This document shows positions 33,001-40,049 of a DNA stretch of 64,000 bases, one piece after another. This DNA is from Verrucomicrobiales bacterium (GTDB lineage: Bacteria; Verrucomicrobiota; Verrucomicrobiia; Verrucomicrobiales; DEV007). Under the pieces are notes generated by a model that was not told the origin of the DNA, did no database searches, and saw only the letters and a list, made by a program, of their open reading frames with translations. The stretch is from contig JAOFDG010000002.1 of assembly GCA_028033615.1 (NCBI GenBank), forward strand, positions 1-64,000, in the 5' to 3' direction. Position 1 is the stretch's first letter; every line of letters begins with the position of its first letter. The translations under genes were made by a program, and so were the position numbers.

Positions 33001-34347
33001 ATTACCTTCTATCTCTGTAACTGATGTCGGCTCATCAACAACATCATTTTCGAGAACCCCCGAACGTGATCCACCTCCAGAATAATTAATAGCTATATCA
33101 TCAAACCAAACGTCTGTGAGCTCATTACCCGAATTAGCACGATTGTTGTAAACACCAAAATCAATAGTGTGAGCACCGGCATCTAGTGAGACTTGGGTTT
33201 TAAAAGTTTGCCATCCAGTATCGGACTGACCCTCTCCCGATAACCTATTAATTTCATCACCTTCATCCCCGATAAAGTTACCATCAACAGCGAATATTAC
33301 AGCGCCGTACTCATCTTCCTCATAGTTTTCAGAAACCACTAGTCGGTACTTAAAACTAATCTCTAATTCCGAGCTTTCATCAAGGCTAATACTATTTCTC
33401 CAAGACCCTGCAGAGGTTACAGGACCAAAAAACCAGCCACCTCCAACTTGAATGTACGCAGCATTCGTTCCATCCACACCAACCCCTTGCCCAATATTTC
33501 CATTTGCATTGTTGGGCGCAGTGGTAGCAAAAGGACCATTAAATGGATCGTCAACATAACCAAAGGAGTTTAATCCACTATCACCGTTTGATAGTGGTGA
33601 TATATTTAAATCCAATCCAACGTCACTACTCGCGTTTCCAGCTTGGTGTAATTCTACAGCAATTTGATTATCCCCGACAATCAGCAAACCCTCTAAATCA
33701 ACTCGTGCAGATATGTAATTAGCCTCATCATTCACTCCGGCAATCGCAGGAGTTAGTGTAGTGACATTTCCTTCTGGAATTGCTGGGGAACGAAAAACCT
33801 CTTCTTCATTGATATAAACAATGATTCCATCATCTGCTAAATAATTAATTTCCCAATCTGAGAATTGCGCTTCTTTATCATCAAGTGAAAACTTATTTCT
33901 AAACAAGTAAGTGGTAACTAAGTTTTCTCCGTTATCCGCCTCATCAATTCCAAAGAGTTCATTATCAAGACCAGGGAATGCATCGATAGTACCTGACTGA
34001 ATAGGAATGGGAGCAACAAACCATGGTCCTACATTCGAGGAATCAATATCGAAGTCATAATCAATCCAAATGTTACCAGATGCATCGGTTGGATAATCCT
34101 CTGAGTCCCCGTTTTCATTTTCTAAGCGATCTAAAATCTGCCAATCACCTTCAATGAAACCTGGTGCAATTTCCTCATCGAAAGAAACCTCTAGAACAGG
34201 TCCAGTGCCTGTCCTTAGTTCAGAATCTTCTGATATCTGATAATTATCATCAAAAGCCTCGGACTGGGCTTCCAATAACTTAAAGGGATAAGCATAAAAA
34301 GAGAAAAAAATAACGGTTAAAATAGGCTTATAATATTTATAGAGCAT
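24070..34347 (-). CDS. Giant (3425 aa) secreted multidomain protein: Ig/cadherin-like repeats, lamin-tail domains, CotH kinase-like domain, beta-helix
   Basis: N-terminal hydrophobic leader; repeated 'GxFxYxPxxxFxGxDxFxYxxxDG' units; four LTD-like segments (e.g. VIISEIMYNPSSGDPSEEFIELHNLG); CotH-like block with GVRVRGAGSRTRNPRNN and LIPHDFDTIFG; beta-helix-like segment. Confidence 0.93.
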   Translation of the reverse strand: MLYKYYKPILTVIFFSFYAYPFKLLEAQSEAFDDNYQISEDSELRTGTGPVLEVSFDEEIAPGFIEGDWQILDRLENENGDSEDYPTDASGNIWIDYDFDIDSSNVGPWFVAPIPIQSGTIDAFPGLDNELFGIDEADNGENLVTTYLFRNKFSLDDKEAQFSDWEINYLADDGIIVYINEEEVFRSPAIPEGNVTTLTPAIAGVNDEANYISARVDLEGLLIVGDNQIAVELHQAGNASSDVGLDLNISPLSNGDSGLNSFGYVDDPFNGPFATTAPNNANGNIGQGVGVDGTNAAYIQVGGGWFFGPVTSAGSWRNSISLDESSELEISFKYRLVVSENYEEDEYGAVIFAVDGNFIGDEGDEINRLSGEGQSDTGWQTFKTQVSLDAGAHTIDFGVYNNRANSGNELTDVWFDDIAINYSGGGSRSGVLENDVVDEPTSVTEIEGNPSHGTLSMSDDGTFTYLPEIDFFGVDQFSYRIVDSEGRSDSALVTINVESVNDLPQISDRLFSITEDQSLDITLESSLELTGSDAESQLLKYSVGTQPANGSVIINLDGSFNYTPEENFSGTDVFSYVASDGEDFSFPSKVEVQVLPVNDPPVALDDNFLIIENTTLQVSQLSNSQPQLILEEDFDSGVSFEFSGNVEIESTGRFSSLNGFDERFLRNSTSGNPAESTNITIDNLPPHDRISLGFVLAIIDSWEGDVFSVSIDGVTVFSHSFSNSGSPNSQSYIPSDGVEIARTVDLGFSSGPSSLDSAYDLRNEPILKDIPHSSDSLSIEIFASGSGWQGGDDASWAIDSFELMYFKSSNVDLVSTGSDWLYLDNGSDLGNTWKEIDYNDDSWSVGGAKFGYGDDNVSTIISYGDNDDEKYITTYFRHWFEVDDLERIESLQIGLLRDDGAAVYINGEEVVRSNLVPDAGFEDVSIEVVGEDNELTYFEFEVDPTVLTDGDNIVAVEVHQTSITSSDLGFDMRLTATLSKGSSILTNDIDAENDNLKVSLLAPPEHGKLELNQDGSFSYVPNLNYEGNDTFEYTVSDGEFTDNGKVLIVVESGPNDLPISFGEEFQVLEDNFLQVDDGDGVLENDYDPDGVDIYAILNSDPQNGLLSFSEDGSFIYIPNKNFSGQDQFTYRVADILGEAPYVTATINVLPLNDPPVATDDNYLTPLDSEFSINISSLIENDFDPDGDELNVNILSGTESGQLIEEEDGTVNFVPEPGFSGLVKFNYEVSDGEFTSDPANVTIRVNSPPIAKIKRYVVYEDSVLQRDDEFGLISKSTDSELDDLSVVLISEPQHGLLSLSKDGSFVYTPEADYSGFDVFEFALNDGYQNSNPVQCQIYIIDVDDAPVAKNDDFFVLIGQSISIPSHKGVLSNDRDIEGNSAEANLVEYLGQGTLNLNADGSFDYTPAEGFSGKDFFKYNSIANGKVSNIAIVELEVGGPDNTVIISEIMYNPSSGDPSEEFIELHNLGSGPVPLKGWSFSSGINFKFPEVSILPGEYYVIAANPEKFVSTYGVLDNLIGPWEGQLSNRGERIRIKDALGDEVDDVTYSDQGDWAIRASEDDPSVLRDETGWKWSTPTDGGGASLQLANINVSNKHGQNWFPGNSPTPGSKNNNSLTLNAPLILNVKHNPPVPRSGQEVVVSTKLRGVEDFILGANLYWRVSTLDPGDFIESIMQDQGTNGDLKAGDGIFSALVPAQDNETVIEFYIKSTAGDSVRRWPNIGESGEGPNALFQFDDENFSGSQPVYRMVMTASEDRDFRFRNFNSSSDAQKNATLIVRQGKDYDIRYQCGVRVRGAGSRTRNPRNNRLNIPRDNPLNGTTKINLNSQYIYLQLLGSRLASLSGIEAASARPVQLRYNGVNRANDNDNERRYGSYLHVEAIDGQWADDHYPNDSGGNIYSKARPDVKWSIRSTEALGPDSNRYRSDGWSKGSNESLDDWSDLHRFMRVMNNTSSDEYFQGVSEVVDVEQWTRWFAFMTIVLSRETNLSNGTDDDYKLYSGLEDKRFKLIPHDFDTIFGLGDTDTDPDDSMFPAITNFGGQTMPQLNEFFNEPKVLRLYYENLEDLLNTVFSKDKFDSLVENFLNWLPEDSDVLSDVISFMDDRRAYILSQISGDFTAQSSLSSSNSFARTTDQGLTGLEGTFDAKLTTEIRVNGMSVPLNRRDGTWDGDLAESQVVFSAGSEWKYLDDGSDQGIEWRHSDFDDSSWKEAITKMGYGDRGEVTTLSFGDDPDNKYITTYFRKSFDVVDTDRFASLRLELLYDDGAAVYLNGIELVRENLELDSNYLSLATDTVRNATFQNFNISSESLKNGNNVVAVEIHQRSPSSRDISFDLELLGLGPVPLMSPGVNQVTVEAFDSEGKVIGSDLVPIWYDTEETSLVQPIEEDVTWSLEASPYLINKDYEVPSGFTLIIEPGVTVYFSEGSRLTVKGKLIAEGADLNPITFTSQPNSSRGWEGIYFEETLESNKLSNFIQDRSDDGDQSINILSSRLHLEEVTWTGTDKTILELSHPQVNVINCNFPSTSGEEVIHGENLDGDDFFNLSGNSFGTSSGYNDIIDFSGGRRPGPIIYVINNTFFGSTDDCLDFDGIDAHIEGNKFFNVHKDDPDRESSAAAIATDGDAHLTVIRNLFYDVDHALLLKNNSDAIFENNTVARVGVASISFDEPLREGVVPGRKVSVRGNIFDLDAPLFAHQFSEGQENDPEIIAEKNILPKESLDLGQGNIASDPLFYDLNFSISNGSPAAGSGINGLDMGWNIPFGASISGEPNSITRKNNAQISVYIPGISGIQDNASFTTEYRWRLNNQEWSEPVKIDQPIELEQLTEGPQFVEVLGKNSAGKWQENSTRSKTWVVDNDASRLVINEILADNQGSFTHEGTFPDYIELWNDSDFTKALSGMVISQDNDISSGFQFPAGTVIGPNQFFTIYANDPDGTTGLHIGFGLDRDGESISLFESPQNGGKIIDSIEFGSQLTDKSIGRYGRYGKFALMLPTPGSANNSKLPIAPSGGMVINEWLSSSGVVFDNDFLELYNNYNYPVHLGGMSLSDNPNNFPQKYIIPQLSYIEANGFIKYIADDNSNQGSPHLNFSLSKIQDEIGLFDANVNEIDRIDYANSLDNISRGRVLDGNNFLTSFQLPTPGYSNESDLFVEQKIIQSLRITEIMYNPLSGADGEYIKLENIGEETIPLGNLRFVEGINYVFPESTLDPGQSVYVVKNIEVFVSENGETPNISGEYSGKLDNGGERIRIELSSISAGILDFEYDDEWYPETDGLGSSLIIVDSKAQIMSWGINDSWSIFTPEINDVYGKWAVDQFGEEFLAQTGIMDDPDQDGISNLLEYIFALDPLNQDPNNLLPQVTRDDESLFLTYTILRSLGDYKVRVQVSEDLSNWRYAPDEVVYQVISEGDVMQTVRASLQFNFNDNDSSRIRFMRITVN

Positions 34348-34428
34348 CTCTGGAATATGAGAGGGTTAAGGAGGGACTATTATAATCTAACTATTTTGTA
34401 ACAAATTCAATTCCAAGAATAGAAAAGA

Positions 34429-35469
34429 TCAATTATGAACGAGTGATGAACGAGACTTAATGACATCAATTGCCCATTTTGCATGCTCTTTAATCAACTC
34501 ACTCTCTTCATCTATAACTTTTCTAAGGTGAGGGATATCCTTCTCTTTTCCAGAATTTCCTATCGCTATACAAACATTTCTAAGAAAGCGCTCTCGACCT
34601 AATCTTTTAACGGGCGACTTTCGAAATAAACTCATAAAATCGTTCTCATTTAACCCAAGAAATTGAATTAACGGCATGCCTACAAATTCCCTTGTAGCAA
34701 ATTTTGCCTCTTTTGACGCTTTGGCAAAACGATTCCATGGGCAAACCTCAAGACAGTCATCACAACCAAATACCCTATCTCCTATGGATTCTCTAAATTC
34801 CAATGGAATAGAACCTTTGTGTTCAATAGTAAAATATGAAATGCATCTCCTAGGATCCATTTTATTGGGAGCCGTGATTGCATCTGTAGGACAACAATCA
34901 ATGCATTTAGTGCAAGTCCCACACCTATTGGACATAGGTTGGTCAGGATTTAGATTAAGAGTTGTAACCAACTCAGCTAGAAAAAACCAAGTGCCTAATT
35001 TTGGATGAATTTGAACAGTGCTCTTGCCATTCCAACCAACACCAGCATCTGTAGCAAAATCACGTTCAAGAATTGGTCCATAATCAACATAAAATCTTTG
35101 CTCTCCTCCTAATTCCTCTAGAGCCTTGGCAAAATTCTTTAACTTTTTATCTATAACGTTATGATAATCATTTCCCCAAGCATATTTCGCAAACCTTCCA
35201 ACTCCAGATTTATTCAAATCAACTTTCTCTAATGGAAAATAATTTAAAGCAAGAACAATAACTGTAGAGGCTCCCTCAACTAGGAGACGAGGGTCTTTTC
35301 TTCTCTCAGGATTATTCTCCATCCATTCCATGTCTCCGTTCTTATCTTCATTCAACCATTTTTGAAATTCTTGGGCATGCGTCGCTTCCTTAGCTTTGGT
35401 AAACCTACAGTCATCAAAACCAAGATCTTTGGCGATCAGCTTAACTTTTTCCTCAAGCTCCATCGCCAT
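34429..35469 (-). CDS. queG: Epoxyqueuosine reductase
   Basis: CGTCTKCIDCCPTDAI and FGCDDCLEVCPWN iron-sulfur motifs; DYGPILERDFA. Confidence 0.95.
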   Translation of the reverse strand: MAMELEEKVKLIAKDLGFDDCRFTKAKEATHAQEFQKWLNEDKNGDMEWMENNPERRKDPRLLVEGASTVIVLALNYFPLEKVDLNKSGVGRFAKYAWGNDYHNVIDKKLKNFAKALEELGGEQRFYVDYGPILERDFATDAGVGWNGKSTVQIHPKLGTWFFLAELVTTLNLNPDQPMSNRCGTCTKCIDCCPTDAITAPNKMDPRRCISYFTIEHKGSIPLEFRESIGDRVFGCDDCLEVCPWNRFAKASKEAKFATREFVGMPLIQFLGLNENDFMSLFRKSPVKRLGRERFLRNVCIAIGNSGKEKDIPHLRKVIDEESELIKEHAKWAIDVIKSRSSLVHN

Positions 35470-35475
35470 ATAATA

Positions 35476-35997
35476 TTAGCCTCTTTTAGCGAACCAGAGC
35501 CTTGCCGTTTCAGAAATACCAAAAGAGACCTCTTCTATACTTAATCCATCTGTAGGTATTCGCTCATCAGAACATTCACTGTACTTTTTATGCCTTTGAT
35601 CTAAAAGAGATAATATCGTTTTTCTAGGATCATTAGTTTTAAGTAAAGGCCTATCATTATTTCTAGAAACTCTTTCAAGTATTGAATCCACACCAGCATC
35701 CAACCAAAAGACAATTCCAATTTTTCGAAGGCGTTCAATATTATCACCACTACTCACAATGCCTCCTCCAGTAGCAATTACCATTCTTTCTCGTCCCTCA
35801 AGTTCACCCAAGACCTGAGATTCTAACTTTCTGAATTCACTTTCTCCTTCATCTGTAAATATTTCATTAATAGACTTAAAAGCATTTTTTTCTATTAGTT
35901 CATCAGTATCTAGGAATTCAAACCCCAAATTATTAGCCAACCTATTAGCAATAGTTGTTTTACCGCTGCCCATAAAACCTATCAGCAATATATTCAT
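35476..35997 (-). CDS. aroK: Shikimate kinase
   Basis: MNILLIGFMGSGKTTIANRLANNLGFEFLDTDELIEK; ATGGGIV. Start moved from track 36081 to ATG at 35997. Confidence 0.92.
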   Translation of the reverse strand: MNILLIGFMGSGKTTIANRLANNLGFEFLDTDELIEKNAFKSINEIFTDEGESEFRKLESQVLGELEGRERMVIATGGGIVSSGDNIERLRKIGIVFWLDAGVDSILERVSRNNDRPLLKTNDPRKTILSLLDQRHKKYSECSDERIPTDGLSIEEVSFGISETARLWFAKRG

Positions 35998-36121
35998 TGG
36001 AGTATGACGAAAATGCTCAATCATTTCTACTAATTTAGTACCATAGACAAAACGTGCAACGAATCGCACAACATGCAACATTGACGAAAGCCTACGATTC
36101 GCGACTTTTAATAAGAATTTA

Positions 36122-37165
36122 ATGGAAACTGTAATAATAGAAACAGGAAATCAGCAAGGAATTAGAGAATCTGTTTCTTTAGCGGTAGATCACCTTGAAA
36201 AAGGATCTATCGTCGCCCTTCCTACAGAAACAGTTTATGGTTTAGCAGCGAATGCTTTGGATGCCAAAGCCTGCGCAAAAATATTTGAGGCCAAGGAGAG
36301 ACCAGAATTTGACCCCTTAATAGTTCATGTATCAGGTGAAAAAATGCTCAGAACAATCGCCGATATTCCTGAACAAATTGAAGCTACTCTAGCTTCTTTA
36401 ATCAATGAATTCTGGCCAGGAGCACTCACTTTTATTTTACCGAAAAAAGAAATTGTTCCAGAAATTGTTACTTCGGGATTAGACACAGTTGCCGTCAGAA
36501 GATCAAAGAATCCAATCTTTGCAGAAATAATAAATACATTCGAACTACCAATAGCCGCTCCAAGCGCTAATCGGTTTGGTAGTATCTCACCTACCTCCGC
36601 TAATGCCGTTCTATCTGAGCTTTCAGGTAAAGTTCCATTAATAATTGATGGAGGAGCATGTTCTGAAGGCGTAGAGTCGACTATCATTAAAATAGAATCA
36701 ATTACAGGTAGAAAAAAGCCAAGCATTCAGATCCTTCGACCAGGACCTGTAACTCCAGAAATGCTTAAAAAATTTGGTAAGATAGAAAAAAACCCTAAAT
36801 CAAAAACAAGATCAAAAGAACCAACATCTCCAGGACAACTAGATTCGCACTACGCTCCAATAACACCTTTGAGAATAGTTAGTTCTCCAGATACTTTCAC
36901 GCCTGAACCGTCCAAAAAATATGCACTGCTTAGCTATAGAGGGCAAAAAAAAGATGGTTATCTTGAACTATGTGAATGGGTACAAATTGAAACTCTTAGT
37001 CCGGGTTCAGGCAAGCTGCCTGAAGCCGCAGTAAGGTTCTTTTTTGCTCTTAGAAAACTAGATCAATTGGGAGTCGATGAAATCATTTCAGAACCTATTC
37101 CCGAGAGAGGGATAGGCCTTGCCATCATGGATCGGCTTAAACGAGCAAGTCATAAATACAGCTAA
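36122..37165 (+). CDS. L-threonylcarbamoyladenylate synthase (Sua5/YciO/YrdC)
   Basis: GSIVALPTETVYGLAANALDAKACAKIFEAKERPEFDPLIVHV; PIAAPSANRFGSISPTSA; C-terminal Sua5 domain (SPGQLDSHYAP). Confidence 0.94.
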   Translation: METVIIETGNQQGIRESVSLAVDHLEKGSIVALPTETVYGLAANALDAKACAKIFEAKERPEFDPLIVHVSGEKMLRTIADIPEQIEATLASLINEFWPGALTFILPKKEIVPEIVTSGLDTVAVRRSKNPIFAEIINTFELPIAAPSANRFGSISPTSANAVLSELSGKVPLIIDGGACSEGVESTIIKIESITGRKKPSIQILRPGPVTPEMLKKFGKIEKNPKSKTRSKEPTSPGQLDSHYAPITPLRIVSSPDTFTPEPSKKYALLSYRGQKKDGYLELCEWVQIETLSPGSGKLPEAAVRFFFALRKLDQLGVDEIISEPIPERGIGLAIMDRLKRASHKYS

Positions 37166-37187
37166 AAGTAAATTTAGGGTTTTTATA

Positions 37188-39050
37188 ATGTCACTCTTAA
37201 GATCCATGGCAACAGTGAGCGGATTTACCGCTCTAAGCAGAATACTTGGATTCGTTAGAGATATCTTTATGGGATATTTTCTAGGAACCGGTCATGCCGC
37301 AGATGCTTTTTTTGCCGCATTTAAATTCCCAAACATATTTAGAAGAATTTTCGGAGAGGGTGCATTTAACTCTGCTTTTGTTCCATTATTTAGTAAGGAA
37401 TTAACATCAAAAGGACAAAAAGAGGCAATTCGTTTTGCCAGTCAAACTTTCTCTATTTTAACAATTGTTCTTCTTTTGATGACCGTCATAGCAATTCCAT
37501 TGATGAGCTGGATAACAATGGTACACGCACCTGGTTTCAAAGCTGCAAAAACTTTACAAGCGGATAAAAATTTCTTAGGCGAGGCAACTCCCTTCAACAT
37601 TAAAATCAAAGGGTCAAAAAATATCTACTTTCTCATTAACGATAAGAAAAATATAGAAATAAATGACTTGGTTGTAACCGGAAAAAATCAGGAAAAATTA
37701 ATCTTATTTAATGAATTAAAATGGGTAAACGAAGAAGGAAAATGGATAAAAAAATTAGCTTTACCAAAGGAAAACAACTTCACACACGTCAAAGGCAGGG
37801 CAATCATAAAATCATCTGAGGATGTCGATACAAGTTTAAAGATTTATAGGAATCATCCTGATACATTTAGCCTCACTGTTACACTATCCAAAATAACATT
37901 CATTTATCTCCTCTGCATGGCATTAGTTGCTCATCTTAGCGGAGTATTAAATACAGTGAAAATTTTCGGGATGCCGGCCGCGGCTCCAATTCTACTAAAT
38001 ATGACCTTTTTGATAGGGTTACTTGTTTTTTCTGGAGTTTCTGGAATTAAGGGAGACTCAGTAAAATACGCAAACGTTGCAGCATGGTGCGTTTTTATTG
38101 CAGGGTTTTTACAATTAGGAGCTCTATACTTGACCTGTCTTCGAAAGGGGCTTCGCATCAAATTATGCAAGCCTAAAATCAGCCCACAAATTAAGAAACT
38201 TTTTCTTCTTATGGGACCCGGGGTTTTGGCGGCAGGAATACAGCAAATCAATCTTCTTGTAGGAAGTGTTATAGCCTCTTTTAGAGAAGGTGCTATTTCG
38301 TACTTATATTACTCTGAAAGAGTTTATCAACTACCATTAGGAATCATAGGAGTTGGACTCGGTGTTATACTCTTACCAGAAGTCACAAAAAGATTAAGGA
38401 GAGGCGATGAAAACGGAGCAATTAAAAGTATGAATAGAGGAGTAGAGCTTGCAATGCTCTTGACTATTCCAGCATCGGTTGCACTCATTCTGATTCCCTA
38501 TCCAATAATTTCCACTCTTTTTCAACATGGAGCTTTTACAAAGGAAGATGCAACATTGACTGCATTTGCATTAGCTGGATTTGCATTAGGCATACCCGGA
38601 TACGTGCTAGTTAAAGTTTTACAACCTGGATACTTTGCTAGAGAAAATACAAAAACTCCAATGCTTATAGCAGGGGTAACGGTTATTGTGAATATCGTTT
38701 TTTCACTTATTCTATTTGGACCACTTGGTCACATTGGCATTGCGATTTCAACAAGTATATCGGCTTGGGTTAATGTAACTCTACTGATGTACGGCTTAAA
38801 AAATTTCTGGAAACCTGACAACAGATTAAAATCCCGATTACCTCGCATCCTAATGGCAAGTTTAATCATGGGATTATCAATAGGGATTATAAATCAATAT
38901 TTAGAGGGAATGTTTGGCCAGGGATTTTGGCTAAGGATAACCGGCTTATTAATCTTATTAGTCTCCGGAACTGCGATTTATTTTTTTGCAGTCATTAAGT
39001 TGAAGGCTTCAAGTCTAAAAGAACTTAAGGAGGAATTCAGAAAATCATGA
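37188..39050 (+). CDS. murJ: Lipid II flippase MurJ (MviN) with loop insertion
   Basis: SGFTALSRILGFVRDIFMGYFLGTGHAADAFFAAFKFPNIFRRIFGEGAFNSAFVPLF; start at 37188 preferred to track 37119. Confidence 0.95.
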   Translation: MSLLRSMATVSGFTALSRILGFVRDIFMGYFLGTGHAADAFFAAFKFPNIFRRIFGEGAFNSAFVPLFSKELTSKGQKEAIRFASQTFSILTIVLLLMTVIAIPLMSWITMVHAPGFKAAKTLQADKNFLGEATPFNIKIKGSKNIYFLINDKKNIEINDLVVTGKNQEKLILFNELKWVNEEGKWIKKLALPKENNFTHVKGRAIIKSSEDVDTSLKIYRNHPDTFSLTVTLSKITFIYLLCMALVAHLSGVLNTVKIFGMPAAAPILLNMTFLIGLLVFSGVSGIKGDSVKYANVAAWCVFIAGFLQLGALYLTCLRKGLRIKLCKPKISPQIKKLFLLMGPGVLAAGIQQINLLVGSVIASFREGAISYLYYSERVYQLPLGIIGVGLGVILLPEVTKRLRRGDENGAIKSMNRGVELAMLLTIPASVALILIPYPIISTLFQHGAFTKEDATLTAFALAGFALGIPGYVLVKVLQPGYFARENTKTPMLIAGVTVIVNIVFSLILFGPLGHIGIAISTSISAWVNVTLLMYGLKNFWKPDNRLKSRLPRILMASLIMGLSIGIINQYLEGMFGQGFWLRITGLLILLVSGTAIYFFAVIKLKASSLKELKEEFRKS

Positions 39051-39128
39051 TTCTACCTATTTCCCCTAAAACTTAAACAACACATGAATTAATCTGATTC
39101 CTCTCTTTACATTACGTTCACTTTTCAC

Positions 39129-39983
39129 TTGGTTTACGAGGTGAGCCTGAAGGTCATTAAATCGATCAAAGAAATAACTAACTGGGGTTTGTCTCAGCCA
39201 GTTATACTTGTGCCCACGATGGGCGCTTTACACGATGGGCATCGAAAACTCATAAGAGAGGGTAATGCTATTAAAGGCAATAAAGGGACACTAATAGTTT
39301 CGATTTATCTAAATCCCATTCAATTCAATGACCCTAAGGATCTTGATAAGTATCCTCGTACATTTGATACAGACTATAAAGTTTGTGAAGAAGAAGGTGC
39401 TGACTTAATATTTGCTCCATCAGATGCAGAAATGTATCTTAACTCATCCTCCGTAAAAGTAAGTGAAAACAAGCTCGCCAGAGAACTCTGTGGCTCAAAA
39501 CGACCAGGACATTTCGATGGCGTATGCACTGTAGTGACAAAGCTTTTTAATTTAATTAAACCCAAAATCGCAATCTTTGGGAAAAAAGATTATCAACAAC
39601 TATCCATCATTCGGCAACTCGTTACCGACCTAAACTATTCAATAGAAATTATAGCTATTGAAACTCAAAGAGAACAGAGCGGCTTAGCGATGAGCTCAAG
39701 AAATGAGCAGCTTAATGAAATAGAAAAAGAAAAATCTTCAGTGATTTATGAGGCCCTAGAAGCCATGGCAAAAAGTGGAGAATCTAAATCTAAAAATCTC
39801 ATAAGATTAGGTAAATCCATCATAGATAAGGAGTCTCAAATAATCGAAATTGATTACTTGGAAGTAGTAGACAGGTCTAATATGGCAAAATTGGAGATTA
39901 TAGATCGCCCTGCTTTGGTCGCGATTGCGGTTTTCATTGGAAAAACACGATTAATTGATAACATTGAGATCAATTTTGAGTAA
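39129..39983 (+). CDS. panC: Pantothenate synthetase
   Basis: LVPTMGALHDGHRKLIREG; FGKKDYQQL; SSRNEQL. TTG (39129) or GTG (39141) start. Confidence 0.95.
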   Translation: MVYEVSLKVIKSIKEITNWGLSQPVILVPTMGALHDGHRKLIREGNAIKGNKGTLIVSIYLNPIQFNDPKDLDKYPRTFDTDYKVCEEEGADLIFAPSDAEMYLNSSSVKVSENKLARELCGSKRPGHFDGVCTVVTKLFNLIKPKIAIFGKKDYQQLSIIRQLVTDLNYSIEIIAIETQREQSGLAMSSRNEQLNEIEKEKSSVIYEALEAMAKSGESKSKNLIRLGKSIIDKESQIIEIDYLEVVDRSNMAKLEIIDRPALVAIAVFIGKTRLIDNIEINFE

Positions 39984-40049
39984 TATTATTACCAATTTAA
40001 TAATATAAATTCCGGCGATATTTTTATAGCTAATCAATAAAACACTTTA

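Noticed and set aside
24070-34347. Repetitive DNA considered as a repeat array or CRISPR-like feature
   Set aside because: Repetition is at protein-domain level with diverged nucleotides; no regularly spaced direct repeats.
34676-35008. 110-aa + strand ORF
   Set aside because: Antisense to queG iron-sulfur motif region.
36325-36726. 133-aa - strand ORF
   Set aside because: Antisense to the Sua5-family gene, which has clear motifs.
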